Shown piece after piece: positions 32,816 to 41,873 of a stretch of 64,000 nt of DNA. The stretch's first letter is position 1. The number at the start of each line of letters is the position of its first letter. The stretch covers positions 22,739 to 86,738 of the forward strand of contig WRED01000004.1 of the NCBI GenBank assembly GCA_009779495.1, given 5' to 3'. The translations under genes and the position numbers were made by a program. The notes beneath the pieces are model-generated. The model ran no database searches. It was given only the letters and a program-made list of their open reading frames with translations, and was not told the origin of the DNA. The DNA comes from Oscillospiraceae bacterium. Lineage in GTDB: Bacteria > Bacillota > Clostridia > Oscillospirales > Acutalibacteraceae.

Positions 32816-32850
32816 AAATTGAGAATTAAGAATTGAGAATTAAGAATTTT
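32816..32850. repeat. second heptad array, GAATTRA type
   Basis: Five 7-bp units on the plus strand (AAATTGA, GAATTAA, GAATTGA, GAATTAA, GAATTTT). The TGA and TAA trinucleotides fall in all three plus-strand frames because of the period of 7. It lies in the 101-base gap between the DUF4838 and oxidoreductase genes, beside a CCGCTTCGCGG hairpin and an AGACTTCAGAGGTCT palindrome. Confidence 0.7.
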
Positions 32851-32897
32851 GGTGGCCGCTTCGCGGCATTACAATATTAGACTTCAGAGGTCTATTA

Positions 32898-33836
32898 TTA
32901 ACTCAATAAAACGTCGAAGATTTCCGCGCATTGTGTTGTGTCCTGTGCGGGCATGATTTGGCTTTCTGTCCGGCCCTCGCGGACGCACCGGATGAATTCA
33001 GCAAGCTCAAACTGGAAGCCGTTTTGATAGGGCGCCGTGAAATGTACAGGCTCCTGCCCGGTTTTGTGGAGAAAGCACTCCGCGCCGCCGATGAAAGAGG
33101 GCATACGGATATAGCCGCCGCTGCCCGAGACTAAAAGATCGGTGGGCTGGCCCCCGGCCAGGGTGCAGATAAGGCTTGCGGTAAAACCGCCGTAGTCGAG
33201 CAGGAGGTTAACGGTCATGTCGGAACCGGCCTGACCGCGGTGGAGCGTATGCAGCACGTTTTTGATGTCCTCGCCGAACAGGTATGTCGCGGTTTCGATG
33301 GCGTAGACCGCGATGTCAAAGACGACTCCGCCGCCAAGCGCGGGATTCACGAGGCGGTGGCTGTCAGGCACTTCGGCGCGGAAGCCCGCGACCATGGAGG
33401 CAAGCGTTATATCGCCGATCTCACCGTCGGATATCCACTTTTTCACGGTTTTCAAGGCGTCAAGGTGGCGTATCCACATGCCTTCGGCGAGGAGCAGCCC
33501 CTTTTCCTTTGCAATGGCGAACAGCTCAACCGCGTCGCTTTTACACGTGACCATGCTTTTTTCACAAAGCACGTGCTTGCCCTTTGACAGGCAGAGCTTT
33601 ATATTGTCGTAGTGGAAATTATGGGTCGTGGAAATGTAAACGGCGTCGATTTTCGCGCTGCCGAGCATCTCCTCATAACTTCCGAAATGCAGCGGGACGC
33701 CGTTTGTTTCGGCGAACAGCCGCGCTCTTTCAGGGTCCTTCGAGCCGACGGCGGCAAGCTCTGCGCCGTCAGTCATGCGGACAGCCTCACAGAACTTTGA
33801 CGCGATTTTCCCCGCGCCGATGATGGCGAAACGCAT
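32898..33836 (-). CDS. Gfo/Idh/MocA family oxidoreductase
   Basis: 312 residues. An N-terminal Rossmann domain carries GAGKIA (7-12). The usual CEKP signature appears as CEKS (91-94), retaining the catalytic Lys93. The C-terminal beta-sheet domain includes GGGVVFDIAVYAIETA. It uses NAD(P) to oxidise or reduce a sugar or cyclitol, consistent with neighbours acting on glycans. GGGGGT precedes the ATG. Substrate cannot be told from sequence. Confidence 0.88.
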   Translation of the reverse strand: MRFAIIGAGKIASKFCEAVRMTDGAELAAVGSKDPERARLFAETNGVPLHFGSYEEMLGSAKIDAVYISTTHNFHYDNIKLCLSKGKHVLCEKSMVTCKSDAVELFAIAKEKGLLLAEGMWIRHLDALKTVKKWISDGEIGDITLASMVAGFRAEVPDSHRLVNPALGGGVVFDIAVYAIETATYLFGEDIKNVLHTLHRGQAGSDMTVNLLLDYGGFTASLICTLAGGQPTDLLVSGSGGYIRMPSFIGGAECFLHKTGQEPVHFTAPYQNGFQFELAEFIRCVREGRTESQIMPAQDTTQCAEIFDVLLS

Positions 33837-33889
33837 TTTGATTACCCCCGGCTTGTTCGTTATATGGGCATCGCATTACAAAGGCGGTT

Positions 33890-35341
33890 CTACTCTTTCA
33901 TATTGCGCATCATCTCCGCATTCCCCGACCGCGCGAAAAACGATACGGTCTGAGACACACGCTGGACTGGATTCGGATCCCATTCACGCTCGGAGGCATA
34001 CGGGACAAGGCTGTCAAGCGCCGGAATTACTTTTTTCAGGCGCGAGCGGAAGTCCTTATAGTCGCGGGAGCCCTCCGTTGACCAGACGCGTTCGGCCACG
34101 GCGATGAAGCGCGGATAGCATTGATAGCCCATGCGCTCGAAATCGCGGACATGCTCCGTCCAGATCGGCGTGTCTATTCCGATGACGTTTTCGGCGCCGA
34201 CGGGGGTCAGCCCGTCTATAAGGGGATCGAAAAGATATACCTTTTTAAGCGGCGTCATGCCGTAGGGATAGTCCATATAATGGTGGTAAAAGTCGGACAC
34301 GATGAGCGCGTGCCCGGTGTTGGCGCGGTCAGCCGACAGCGTGCCCTTCTCCATCCACATCTGAGATATGATATCGCCGTCCAGGTTGCCGCCGCGCAGG
34401 CTCTCGTTCCACGCAACGGAGATTTTACCTTTTTCGCGCAGATATCCGGCGACCTGGTTCATGAGCCAGCCCTGAAGCTCCTCCTCGTTTTTTAGTCCGA
34501 GGGACGCTATTTTGGCCTGACAGTCGGGACAGTCTCTCCAGCGGTTTTTCGGCACCTCGTCGCCGCCGATATGGATGTACGGTCCGTCGAAGATGTCACA
34601 GAAGCCGTCAAAGATCTTGAAAAGCACAGGCAGCGTATCGCTGTTCCCGGCGCAGAGGATGTCCTTAAAAATGCCGCCGGTGGCCTTAAGCTCGACCGGC
34701 CTTTGGCCGCAGGCAAGCTCCGGGTACACGTGAAGCAGCGCGGAAACATGCCCCGGCAGGTCAAACTCGGGAACAACCTCGATGAAGCGTTCGCGGCAGT
34801 AGCTCACAATCTCCCGCATTTCATCGGCGGAGTAGCAACCGCCGTATGACGTGGGGTCGTACACCCTGCCGAAATTCGAATGCGTCCGCACGGAACCCTT
34901 TTCGCGCAGCTCGGGCAGCCCGGGTAAGTCGGCGCGCCAGCCCTGATCGTTTGTCAGGTGCCAGTGGAATATGTTGAATTTGAACATCGCGGCCGCGTCG
35001 ATCATCCTTTTCAGCTCCGAAACGGAAAAGAAGTGCCGCGCGCAGTCGATCATGAAAGCGCGGTAGGGGAAGCGCGGTTTGTCTAAGAGAGTCAAAAACG
35101 GAAGCGCCGTGCCGAACTGGCGGCGCAGCTGCCTGAGTGTTTGCGACGCGTAGAAGTAACCCGCGTCACTTGAGCAGGCGGCCGTTACGCCGTCGCCGCT
35201 TACGGACAGGAGATAGCCCTCGCGCGGCAGAGAGGGGTCATGCTTTTTTACGGCGGGGGCCTGCAAGGGATAGGTGAGGAATCCGCCGGGCATCCTTACG
35301 TGAAAGGGCTTCGGGATTATGTTCAGAGTCGTGTTCAGCAT
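33890..35341 (-). CDS. beta-N-acetylhexosaminidase, glycoside hydrolase family 20
   Basis: 483 residues, no signal peptide. The N-terminal GH20b-like domain (IIPKPFHVRM...) is followed by the TIM barrel with FNIFHWHLTNDQGWR, VVPEFDLPGHVSA and the catalytic pair HIGGDE (Asp261, Glu262). It releases terminal GlcNAc or GalNAc by substrate-assisted catalysis. AAAGGAA precedes the ATG. As a cytoplasmic enzyme it would act on imported oligosaccharides. It lies 33 bases downstream of the GH2 galactosidase on the same strand and likely shares its transcript. Confidence 0.93.
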   Translation of the reverse strand: MLNTTLNIIPKPFHVRMPGGFLTYPLQAPAVKKHDPSLPREGYLLSVSGDGVTAACSSDAGYFYASQTLRQLRRQFGTALPFLTLLDKPRFPYRAFMIDCARHFFSVSELKRMIDAAAMFKFNIFHWHLTNDQGWRADLPGLPELREKGSVRTHSNFGRVYDPTSYGGCYSADEMREIVSYCRERFIEVVPEFDLPGHVSALLHVYPELACGQRPVELKATGGIFKDILCAGNSDTLPVLFKIFDGFCDIFDGPYIHIGGDEVPKNRWRDCPDCQAKIASLGLKNEEELQGWLMNQVAGYLREKGKISVAWNESLRGGNLDGDIISQMWMEKGTLSADRANTGHALIVSDFYHHYMDYPYGMTPLKKVYLFDPLIDGLTPVGAENVIGIDTPIWTEHVRDFERMGYQCYPRFIAVAERVWSTEGSRDYKDFRSRLKKVIPALDSLVPYASEREWDPNPVQRVSQTVSFFARSGNAEMMRNMKE

Positions 35342-35374
35342 GGCATTTAATCTTCCTTTCTTGATATAAATTCC

Positions 35375-38300
35375 TTATGTAAGCGGTTTAATCGTGAACG
35401 CGTATTTGTATTTGCCGGGGCGCAATTTATACTGCGGGCGCAGCGCCGATATGCCCGGCAGGTCGCCGCCGACGCCGCGCGTGAAGCCGTCAATATTCAG
35501 GGTGAGATAATCGTCGGGCGTAAGCTCATCAATGTGCCAGGCCGCATCAAGCTTCTCCTGGGAATAGCGTGACAGGCTGAAATTGATGATATCTTCAGCC
35601 TCGACGATAAGGCCGCGCCCCTTGCCGTCCGTGATCTCGAGGCGGCGGACGTCCGTGCGGTTTCCGTTTTCCTGCGGGCGCATATAGAGGTGTTCAAGCT
35701 CCTCAGCCGCCGCGCTGTGCGTAGCGAGCTTCTGGCCTGTTTTGCGGTCTGTGTAGGACTCATGCGGCCCGCGCCCGTACCAGGTTACGTTGCTGAGAGC
35801 GGCGTCAACGCTCATCCTCGCGCCGACCTTCAGCATGGGCAGCAACAGCCCGCGCGCCTGATGGCTTACGGTCACGGCGCCGCCGGGACTGATGTCAAAT
35901 ACCGTTTTAACGCCGCTCACGAAGCTGGAACGCCACTTCACCGCGACGGTTACGTTTTCGCCGTTTTGCTCCGCTTTCACCGAGGAGGGCCTGATTTTCG
36001 CGCTGGCGCGTTTCCATCGGTACAGCAGGTTGAAAGCCCTGAACGCAAGGGCGAAGTTGAAGAAGTTTATGTCGTTGTCCGTAAGCGCGCGGAAGAAGTT
36101 CGGGCGGTAGGTCATGGGGCCTGACAGCAGCTCGCCGCCGCCTAAGTCAAGGGAGGTCAGCCTGCCCTTGTCAAAGACGAGCTTCGTTTCGGCGGCGTTT
36201 ACGGTTATCGTCTTGCCGTCCCGGACGTATCCGGCGCTTCCCGGCGCGGTCTCGGCCGGCTTCGGTTTATTGCTCAGGATGAACTGCGCGAAGCTTATCT
36301 CGTCCTCCGGCTTGTGCCAGACGCCCTGGCTGTTGTACCTGAAGGACAGCGTCAGCAAAGCCTCGCTGGGGCCGAAATCGCCGGCCATCACAGGCAGCGT
36401 GATGATCCGCGAAGAATCCGGCGCAATATCGGGCGCGCATATGCGTCCCTCGTCGACCGTTTTGCCGTCGAGGGACGTCGACCAAACGATATCCATGTAG
36501 CTCAGCGGGAGGAAGCAGTTTTTGTTGACGATCTCCACGACGCCGTTTTTGCAGTCAACATCACGGGCGCCGATGTTGGAGTAGCACTGCTTGACTTCAA
36601 AGTAGGCGGGGTGCGGCGTCCTGTTAGAAGCGATGATGCCGTTGGCGCAGAAGAAGTAGCTGGACTCGTCCTCATCAAAGTCGCCGCCGTAGAGCCAGCG
36701 CTCCTGCCCGTCTTTATATACTCTTATGGACTGATCTACATAGTCCCATATGAAGCCGCCGCACATGTGGTCATATTTCTCAAAGTCGTCAACATATTCC
36801 TTGAAGTTGCCCAGGCTGTTTTCCATGCTGTGGGCGTATTCGCAGTAGACGACGGGCTTTGTGAGATAAGCCTCTGCCGGGACGGGCTTATTGTCGGCGG
36901 CAAGGGCGTTGGCGATGTTGTCGAACAAGGAGGCTTTGATGGCTTCTTTCGCGCGGAATTTTTCGATGAAGCGCTCGGTCGGGTACATGCGGCTGATGAA
37001 GTCTGTGACGCTCAGATCGAAAGCGCCCTCGTAGTGGATGGGCAGATTGCTGCCAAGAGCGCGTATTTCCTTGTACATATACTTAAAGTTGCGCCCGTCG
37101 CCGGACTCGTTGCCGAGCGACCAGAAGCAGACGCAGGCGTGGCTCCTGTCGCGCAGAACCATACGTCGTACACGGTCAACGACCGCGCCGCGCCACATCG
37201 GATCGTCGCCGGGCACGTTTTTGCGGCGGACGCCGTGTGTCTCAAGATCGCATTCGTCCATGACGTAAAAGCCAAGCTCGTCGCACATCTCGTAGAAAAA
37301 CGGATCGTTGGGGTAGTGGCTTGTGCGGATAGCATTGATGTTGGCCTGTTTCATGAGGTGGAAGTCCTGGTAATATCTCTCGCGCGGGACGGCCCAGCCG
37401 TTGTCGGGGTCATAGTCATGGCGGTTTACGCCCTTGAGGATAACCCTTTTGCCGTTGATGTACAGCACGCCGCCGTTTATCTCAACGCGTTTGAAGCCGA
37501 CGCGTATGCGCTTTTTCGTGATGAAGCCCTCGTCGGAGGACAGCTCGACGGTCAGGTCATAGAGGTTAGGTTCTTCCGCGGACCATTTCCACACGGACCT
37601 GACGGTGTGCGTTACGTTCAGCATGATTTCGCCGAAAGAGTCAAAGCTCTGCGCGCCGATCTGCTCATCGTCCAGAAACACGCGGCAGACCGTACTGTGG
37701 CGGACAGGCTTTTCATTCATGATCCTGATCCGCAGATTGAGCAGGCCGTCGGTCATATTGTCCGCCAAAGTGGCGTTCGCGTTTATGTCGTCTATGCGCA
37801 GCAGCGGCTCGGAATAAAGATACACCTCGCGGTAGATGCCGGAAAAGAACCACATGTCCTGATCCTCGAGATAGGCCGCGTCACTGTACCGCAGAACGCG
37901 CGCGGTGAGCTGGTTTTCGCCCGGGCACAAAAGATTGGTGAGGTCAAACTCGGCGGGCGTCATGGAGCCCTTTGAAAAGCCGACATAAGCGCCGTTTAAG
38001 TAGACATACAGAGCAGACTTGGCCGCGCCGAAATGCAGGATGACTTTCCGGCCGTCCCAATCGTCGGGCACCGTAAACGTACGGCGGTAGACGCCGGTTT
38101 CGTTGAGCTTATGACTGATCCATGGGATCTTTGACTTTTTGGAGGAAACGGGCTTTTTGGGGATGGAATGGGAGAGATATATGGGCTTGCCGTAGCCTTT
38201 GAGCTGCCAGACGGAGGGCACGTCAATATCGTCCCAGCCTGAGTCGTCAAGCTCATGATGGAAGAAGTCAGGCGGGACAAGGTCGACATTCTGCTGCCAG

Positions 38301-38452
38301 TAAAATTTCCATGTGCCGTTCAGCGATAATTTGTAGGGCGACGCGTCAAAGCAAAAGCCGTCATTTTCGCCGAAAGGCAACGCGAGATTGTGCCCGTCGA
38401 GCTTGTTTTCGGCAAAGATTTCAGGGTTTTCCCAGCGGTGAAGCTTCTTCAT
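35375..38452 (-). CDS. beta-galactosidase, glycoside hydrolase family 2 (LacZ type)
   Basis: 1025 residues with the five-domain LacZ plan. A jelly-roll sugar-binding domain (SLNGTWKFYWQ...VPSVWQ) comes first, then an immunoglobulin-like domain. The TIM barrel has RTSHYPND, acid/base Glu449 in SLGNESGDG and nucleophile Glu538 in YCEYAHSMEN. It ends in the Bgal_small_N domain (YGRGPHESY.DRK). It removes terminal beta-galactose. GAGAGG precedes the ATG. No signal peptide, so cytoplasmic. It is the first gene of the minus-strand glycan unit (GH2, GH20, oxidoreductase, DUF4838, aminotransferase, nagB) and divergent from an unclassified gene. Confidence 0.95.
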   Translation of the reverse strand: MKKLHRWENPEIFAENKLDGHNLALPFGENDGFCFDASPYKLSLNGTWKFYWQQNVDLVPPDFFHHELDDSGWDDIDVPSVWQLKGYGKPIYLSHSIPKKPVSSKKSKIPWISHKLNETGVYRRTFTVPDDWDGRKVILHFGAAKSALYVYLNGAYVGFSKGSMTPAEFDLTNLLCPGENQLTARVLRYSDAAYLEDQDMWFFSGIYREVYLYSEPLLRIDDINANATLADNMTDGLLNLRIRIMNEKPVRHSTVCRVFLDDEQIGAQSFDSFGEIMLNVTHTVRSVWKWSAEEPNLYDLTVELSSDEGFITKKRIRVGFKRVEINGGVLYINGKRVILKGVNRHDYDPDNGWAVPRERYYQDFHLMKQANINAIRTSHYPNDPFFYEMCDELGFYVMDECDLETHGVRRKNVPGDDPMWRGAVVDRVRRMVLRDRSHACVCFWSLGNESGDGRNFKYMYKEIRALGSNLPIHYEGAFDLSVTDFISRMYPTERFIEKFRAKEAIKASLFDNIANALAADNKPVPAEAYLTKPVVYCEYAHSMENSLGNFKEYVDDFEKYDHMCGGFIWDYVDQSIRVYKDGQERWLYGGDFDEDESSYFFCANGIIASNRTPHPAYFEVKQCYSNIGARDVDCKNGVVEIVNKNCFLPLSYMDIVWSTSLDGKTVDEGRICAPDIAPDSSRIITLPVMAGDFGPSEALLTLSFRYNSQGVWHKPEDEISFAQFILSNKPKPAETAPGSAGYVRDGKTITVNAAETKLVFDKGRLTSLDLGGGELLSGPMTYRPNFFRALTDNDINFFNFALAFRAFNLLYRWKRASAKIRPSSVKAEQNGENVTVAVKWRSSFVSGVKTVFDISPGGAVTVSHQARGLLLPMLKVGARMSVDAALSNVTWYGRGPHESYTDRKTGQKLATHSAAAEELEHLYMRPQENGNRTDVRRLEITDGKGRGLIVEAEDIINFSLSRYSQEKLDAAWHIDELTPDDYLTLNIDGFTRGVGGDLPGISALRPQYKLRPGKYKYAFTIKPLT

Positions 38453-38568
38453 CCGTGTACCTCTCTTTTAAAAACAGAAAATAAACGATAATCATCAAAC
38501 AGTATACCATTAAATAATGATAAAAGCAATATTTTTTACGCGGCAAAGAAATGTTTTTCAAAAAGATA

Positions 38569-38597
38569 TTGCAACAACAACCGCTTTCTGCTATTCT
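38569..38597 (+). promoter_or_regulatory. putative promoter of the propeller/toroid gene
   Basis: TTGCAA (38569-38574), 17 bases, TATTCT (38592-38597), 43 bases before the ATG in the 188-base divergent gap with the GH2 gene. Confidence 0.5.
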
Positions 38598-38640
38598 CTA
38601 TAAGGATACCTTTTTAAGACTATAAAAAAGGAGAAAATCT

Positions 38641-40419
38641 ATGAAAGAACCTTACGTGTTAACAGCGCGCCCCTGCCGTTTTTGCGGCATCTACGGCGCG
38701 GGAGACCCGCAAATTCCTGCCGAGCTGTACTCGGGACAGTCTGAGGCGCCCGACCTGAGCGGCTTTCCGCTGCCGCTGCCGTCAAAAAAGAGCGACTACA
38801 CCTGCTCCGCCGTGACGGACGACGGCGTAATGTGGTACGGCGCGTCCACGGGACTGACGCGGTACGACCCGGCGGCTGACCGCGGCGACGACCTGATCAT
38901 GTACTTTTCCGCTGACCGTGATCTGCCCGACAACAACGTCAGGGCGCTGCTGGCGAAAGACGGCGGGCTTTGGGCGCTGACGGAGACAGGCGCGGCGTTC
39001 ATCGAGATGAAAATGATCGGCGCGGAGGAAAAGGCGCTGATGCTGCTGGAGGAGACGCTGAAGTACGTTGACCGCCACGGCATGGTCAGCCAGAAGCATC
39101 TTGAGATCCCGGGCGACGTGGCAAGCGCGGTGAAGTACGGCCACTCCGACAATGACGGCGGCTTCACGGCCGAGTTCTGCATCGGTGAGATGTACCGCTA
39201 CGCCGTGTATAAGCGCGAGAAAGGCACGGATCACCCGGATACACTGGCGGCGAAAAAGGTCGCTGCGCGCGCGCTGGAAGCGTGCCTGCTGCTGTTTCAC
39301 ATCTCAGGGCGGGGCGACGGCTTTTTAGCGAGAAGCTATCTGTGCCCCGGTGAGCCGGTGCCGGACGACGGGTTGTTCTTCCGCAAAGAGGGCGGCAAGG
39401 CCACCTGCATTGAAACGAGGCAATCCAAAAGAGTGGGTATCGCCGGGAAGGTCATAGATGCGTCCGCGCCTGTACCGGATCGTTTGGCAAAGCTATACCG
39501 CGACGCGGGCTACTCGGATGACGGCATCGTCTACAAGGGCGACACGAGCAGCGATGAAACCACGTTACATATCATGAACATGATTGTCTCCCACGACATA
39601 ATCGGTGAGGACGACCCGGAGTTGGACGAGCTGATCAAGATTTCCCTGCGCGGGCTGATGAATCACATCCTTGACCACGGCTATGAGCTGCATGACTGCA
39701 CGGGCAAACCGACGACGTGGGCGAAGTGGAGCGGGCAGTACTTCGTCTCGGAGGTGGGCTACGTGGACGCGTGCCTGAACGCCGCCGAGATACTGATGTA
39801 CCTGAAAGCGGCGATGCACATCACGGGCGAACAGGGCCGGTGGCGGGAGGAGTACGACAAGCTGATCGCCATGGGCTACGCCGACCTGACAGAGAAGCAC
39901 TTTGACCGTCAGCATCAGGCGGGGCTGTCCCTGTGCGTCGAGCCGGTGGAGGATATCATGTTCGGCGACCACGCGCTTGCGACAAAGGCGTACTTCGGGC
40001 TGTGTATGCTTGAAAAGGACGAAGGGCTGCTTAAAAAGTACCGAAACGGCTACAAGTCGTGGCGCACGACGATCAGGCGCGAGTACAATCCCGGCTACGA
40101 CCTGCCGTTCAAGCTGGCCTGCCCGGACGAGGAGATCGACATGGAGATGATGGCCACGTGGCTGTACCGCACGAACGTGTCGCGGCTCGCGTCGGGCGTC
40201 AGCTTTATGGGGCGGCACGACACGCCGGTCCAGAAGCAGCGCGCCGGAAAGCTCGAAAGCTCATGGATGCCGCCCTCTGACGAACGGTTCATCTCGAAGT
40301 ATGACCGTGACCCGGTGGAGTACAGGAATGTCGATTCAGGCGGTATGACCTGTGTTGAGAGCTGTTATGTTTATACGCACGCATATTGGATGGGACGGTA
40401 TTACGGGTTTTTCAACTGA
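38641..40419 (+). CDS. unclassified protein with propeller-type repeats and alpha/alpha-toroid-like domain
   Basis: 592 residues, no signal peptide, strong AAGGAG site. Residues 50-120 contain WYGASTGLTRYDP and LWALTETGAAFI, resembling only one or two blades of the two-component-regulator propeller. The rest (150-592) is helix-rich with repeated aromatic Asp/Glu motifs (FLARSYLCPGEPVPDDG, TTWAKWSGQYF, DEEIDMEMMATWLYRTN), recalling (alpha/alpha)6 toroid glycosidases or lyases. It is divergent from the GH2 gene and upstream of VanW and GH38 genes, so a role in glycan processing is likely but unproven. I cannot place it in a CAZy family. Confidence 0.65.
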   Translation: MKEPYVLTARPCRFCGIYGAGDPQIPAELYSGQSEAPDLSGFPLPLPSKKSDYTCSAVTDDGVMWYGASTGLTRYDPAADRGDDLIMYFSADRDLPDNNVRALLAKDGGLWALTETGAAFIEMKMIGAEEKALMLLEETLKYVDRHGMVSQKHLEIPGDVASAVKYGHSDNDGGFTAEFCIGEMYRYAVYKREKGTDHPDTLAAKKVAARALEACLLLFHISGRGDGFLARSYLCPGEPVPDDGLFFRKEGGKATCIETRQSKRVGIAGKVIDASAPVPDRLAKLYRDAGYSDDGIVYKGDTSSDETTLHIMNMIVSHDIIGEDDPELDELIKISLRGLMNHILDHGYELHDCTGKPTTWAKWSGQYFVSEVGYVDACLNAAEILMYLKAAMHITGEQGRWREEYDKLIAMGYADLTEKHFDRQHQAGLSLCVEPVEDIMFGDHALATKAYFGLCMLEKDEGLLKKYRNGYKSWRTTIRREYNPGYDLPFKLACPDEEIDMEMMATWLYRTNVSRLASGVSFMGRHDTPVQKQRAGKLESSWMPPSDERFISKYDRDPVEYRNVDSGGMTCVESCYVYTHAYWMGRYYGFFN

Positions 40420-40440
40420 GGAATCGGGGAGTGGGAGTCA

Positions 40441-41277
40441 GTGGGCAGAAAGCTGTTTTGTGAAATATCGCCGTTTACTTACTCTTTGTCCGTAAAGAAA
40501 GAGCGTTTGAAGCGGCACGCAAGAGATTTGTTTGCCGTCGGGGTAAGCTTCGCGAGATCCAAAGGTGAGAAGCTGCCGGCCGTCATTTATCAGCACAACT
40601 CATTGATGCGCCGAAAGCTTGGCAATGTGGATATGGACTTGCAGGAGAACAAAGCCGTAAACCTCTCTCTGGCCGCGCCGAAAGTGAACGGGATTTTGAT
40701 AAAACCGAATGAAACGTTTTCATTTTGGCGTTTGGCAGGGGAATGCACAGCGGCCAAAGGCTATCAGGAGGGCTTGACCATTTCATCGGGGAAAACAGGC
40801 AGGGGTATCGGCGGCGGGATGTGCCAATTCACCAATTTGCTGCACTGGATGGTTCTGCACAGCCCTCTTGACGTGGTTGAGAGGCATCACCATAACGGCG
40901 TGGATTTGTTCCCGGATTACGGCAGGCAGGTTCCCTTTGGTTTAGGAACGTCTATCATGTATAATTACCTGGATTACAGAGTGAAAAACAATACAGACAA
41001 CACATTTCAGTTTATTACCTATACGACTTCAACGCACCTTTGCGGTGAATTAAGGGCCTTTCACCCGATTGAACACAGCTATCATATAACCGAGGAGGAT
41101 AAGTGCTTCACGCGAATCGGAGAACAGTATTACAGGCGCAACCGTGTTTACAGGAGTAAAATTGATAAAAGAACAGGGGAAACAATTGAAAAAGCGCTGA
41201 TAGCCGAATCAAACGCAAAGGTAATGTACGGCAGCGAATTTATACAAAAGGATTTGCTGTGCACCGATCAGAATTGA
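40441..41277 (+). CDS. VanW family protein
   Basis: 278 residues from a GTG start 21 bases after the preceding gene, behind GGGGAGTGGGAG. The VanW domain is clear: FSFWRLAGECTAAKGYQEGL, GIGGGMCQFTNLLHWMVLHS and HHHNGVDLFPDYGRQVPFGLG. VanW was first seen in vancomycin-resistance operons, but this stand-alone form is common in Clostridia, has no known reaction and does not imply resistance. No signal peptide or ligase genes are present, so the role is unknown. Confidence 0.88.
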   Translation: MGRKLFCEISPFTYSLSVKKERLKRHARDLFAVGVSFARSKGEKLPAVIYQHNSLMRRKLGNVDMDLQENKAVNLSLAAPKVNGILIKPNETFSFWRLAGECTAAKGYQEGLTISSGKTGRGIGGGMCQFTNLLHWMVLHSPLDVVERHHHNGVDLFPDYGRQVPFGLGTSIMYNYLDYRVKNNTDNTFQFITYTTSTHLCGELRAFHPIEHSYHITEEDKCFTRIGEQYYRRNRVYRSKIDKRTGETIEKALIAESNAKVMYGSEFIQKDLLCTDQN

Positions 41278-41318
41278 CACAGGAAATTTATATTATTTAC
41301 AAGGGGGGATTTTAAACG

Positions 41319-41795
41319 ATGAAAAAAGTGCCTGACGCAATGATTGTCAAAATTCCTGACTTCAGGGCGGTAACATCGGGGCTTGTACCGTGGGATGAGG
41401 TTTTCGGGGCGTTCGGTCAATGGCAGGAAGCGCACATGCATTTGTTCAAAGGCGTTATTTTTGATTCTCCTGACTTTTTAACGGGAAAAGATGACAAAGG
41501 GGAATGGTTTTGGGGAATTAAAGACGAGGTAACGCAAGCTGATGTAGCGCCGTATGAGATCACCGAATTTCAAGGCGGGCTATATGCCGTTGCGGTCAGC
41601 ATAGACGGCGATGGCAAAAGCCACAACAAAGTAAGGGCAAAGGTTGAAAAATGGCTTAAAACCACAAACTTTACAGAGGACAAGAGCCGCGTGAAGATGG
41701 GGCACATGATTTACGTGGACGATGAAATCCAAAAGGGGCTTGGCTATCACCAGATGAATTTGTATGTGCCTGTTAAACTAAAAGGCAAATCGTAA
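41319..41795 (+). CDS. GyrI-like small-molecule-binding protein
   Basis: 158 residues of the AraC effector-binding/GyrI-like superfamily without a DNA-binding domain. The two-fold SHS2-like repeat is visible as VKIPDFRAVTSG ... FQGGLYAVAVSIDGD ... MNLYVPVKL, and FWGIKDEV lies in the ligand cleft. Such stand-alone proteins bind or hydrolyse small cationic or drug-like molecules. AAGGGGGGA precedes the ATG. It is co-directional with VanW, 41 bases apart. Confidence 0.75.
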   Translation: MKKVPDAMIVKIPDFRAVTSGLVPWDEVFGAFGQWQEAHMHLFKGVIFDSPDFLTGKDDKGEWFWGIKDEVTQADVAPYEITEFQGGLYAVAVSIDGDGKSHNKVRAKVEKWLKTTNFTEDKSRVKMGHMIYVDDEIQKGLGYHQMNLYVPVKLKGKS

Positions 41796-41873
41796 GAACC
41801 GACTCTGTCCTCACGCTTTAAAGCACAGTATAAATTTCTATAGTACATCTAAAAATTAAAAGGAGTTCGGCAT

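Noticed and set aside
36314..37975. 553-codon open frame on the plus strand opposite the GH2 beta-galactosidase
   Set aside because: No family resemblance, composition biased as an antisense frame of a GC-rich gene, and the minus strand encodes a full-length GH2 enzyme with all catalytic motifs.
40441..41277. Vancomycin resistance locus because of VanW
   Set aside because: No VanA/B-type ligase, VanH, VanX or VanRS genes; stand-alone VanW proteins are widespread in Clostridia.
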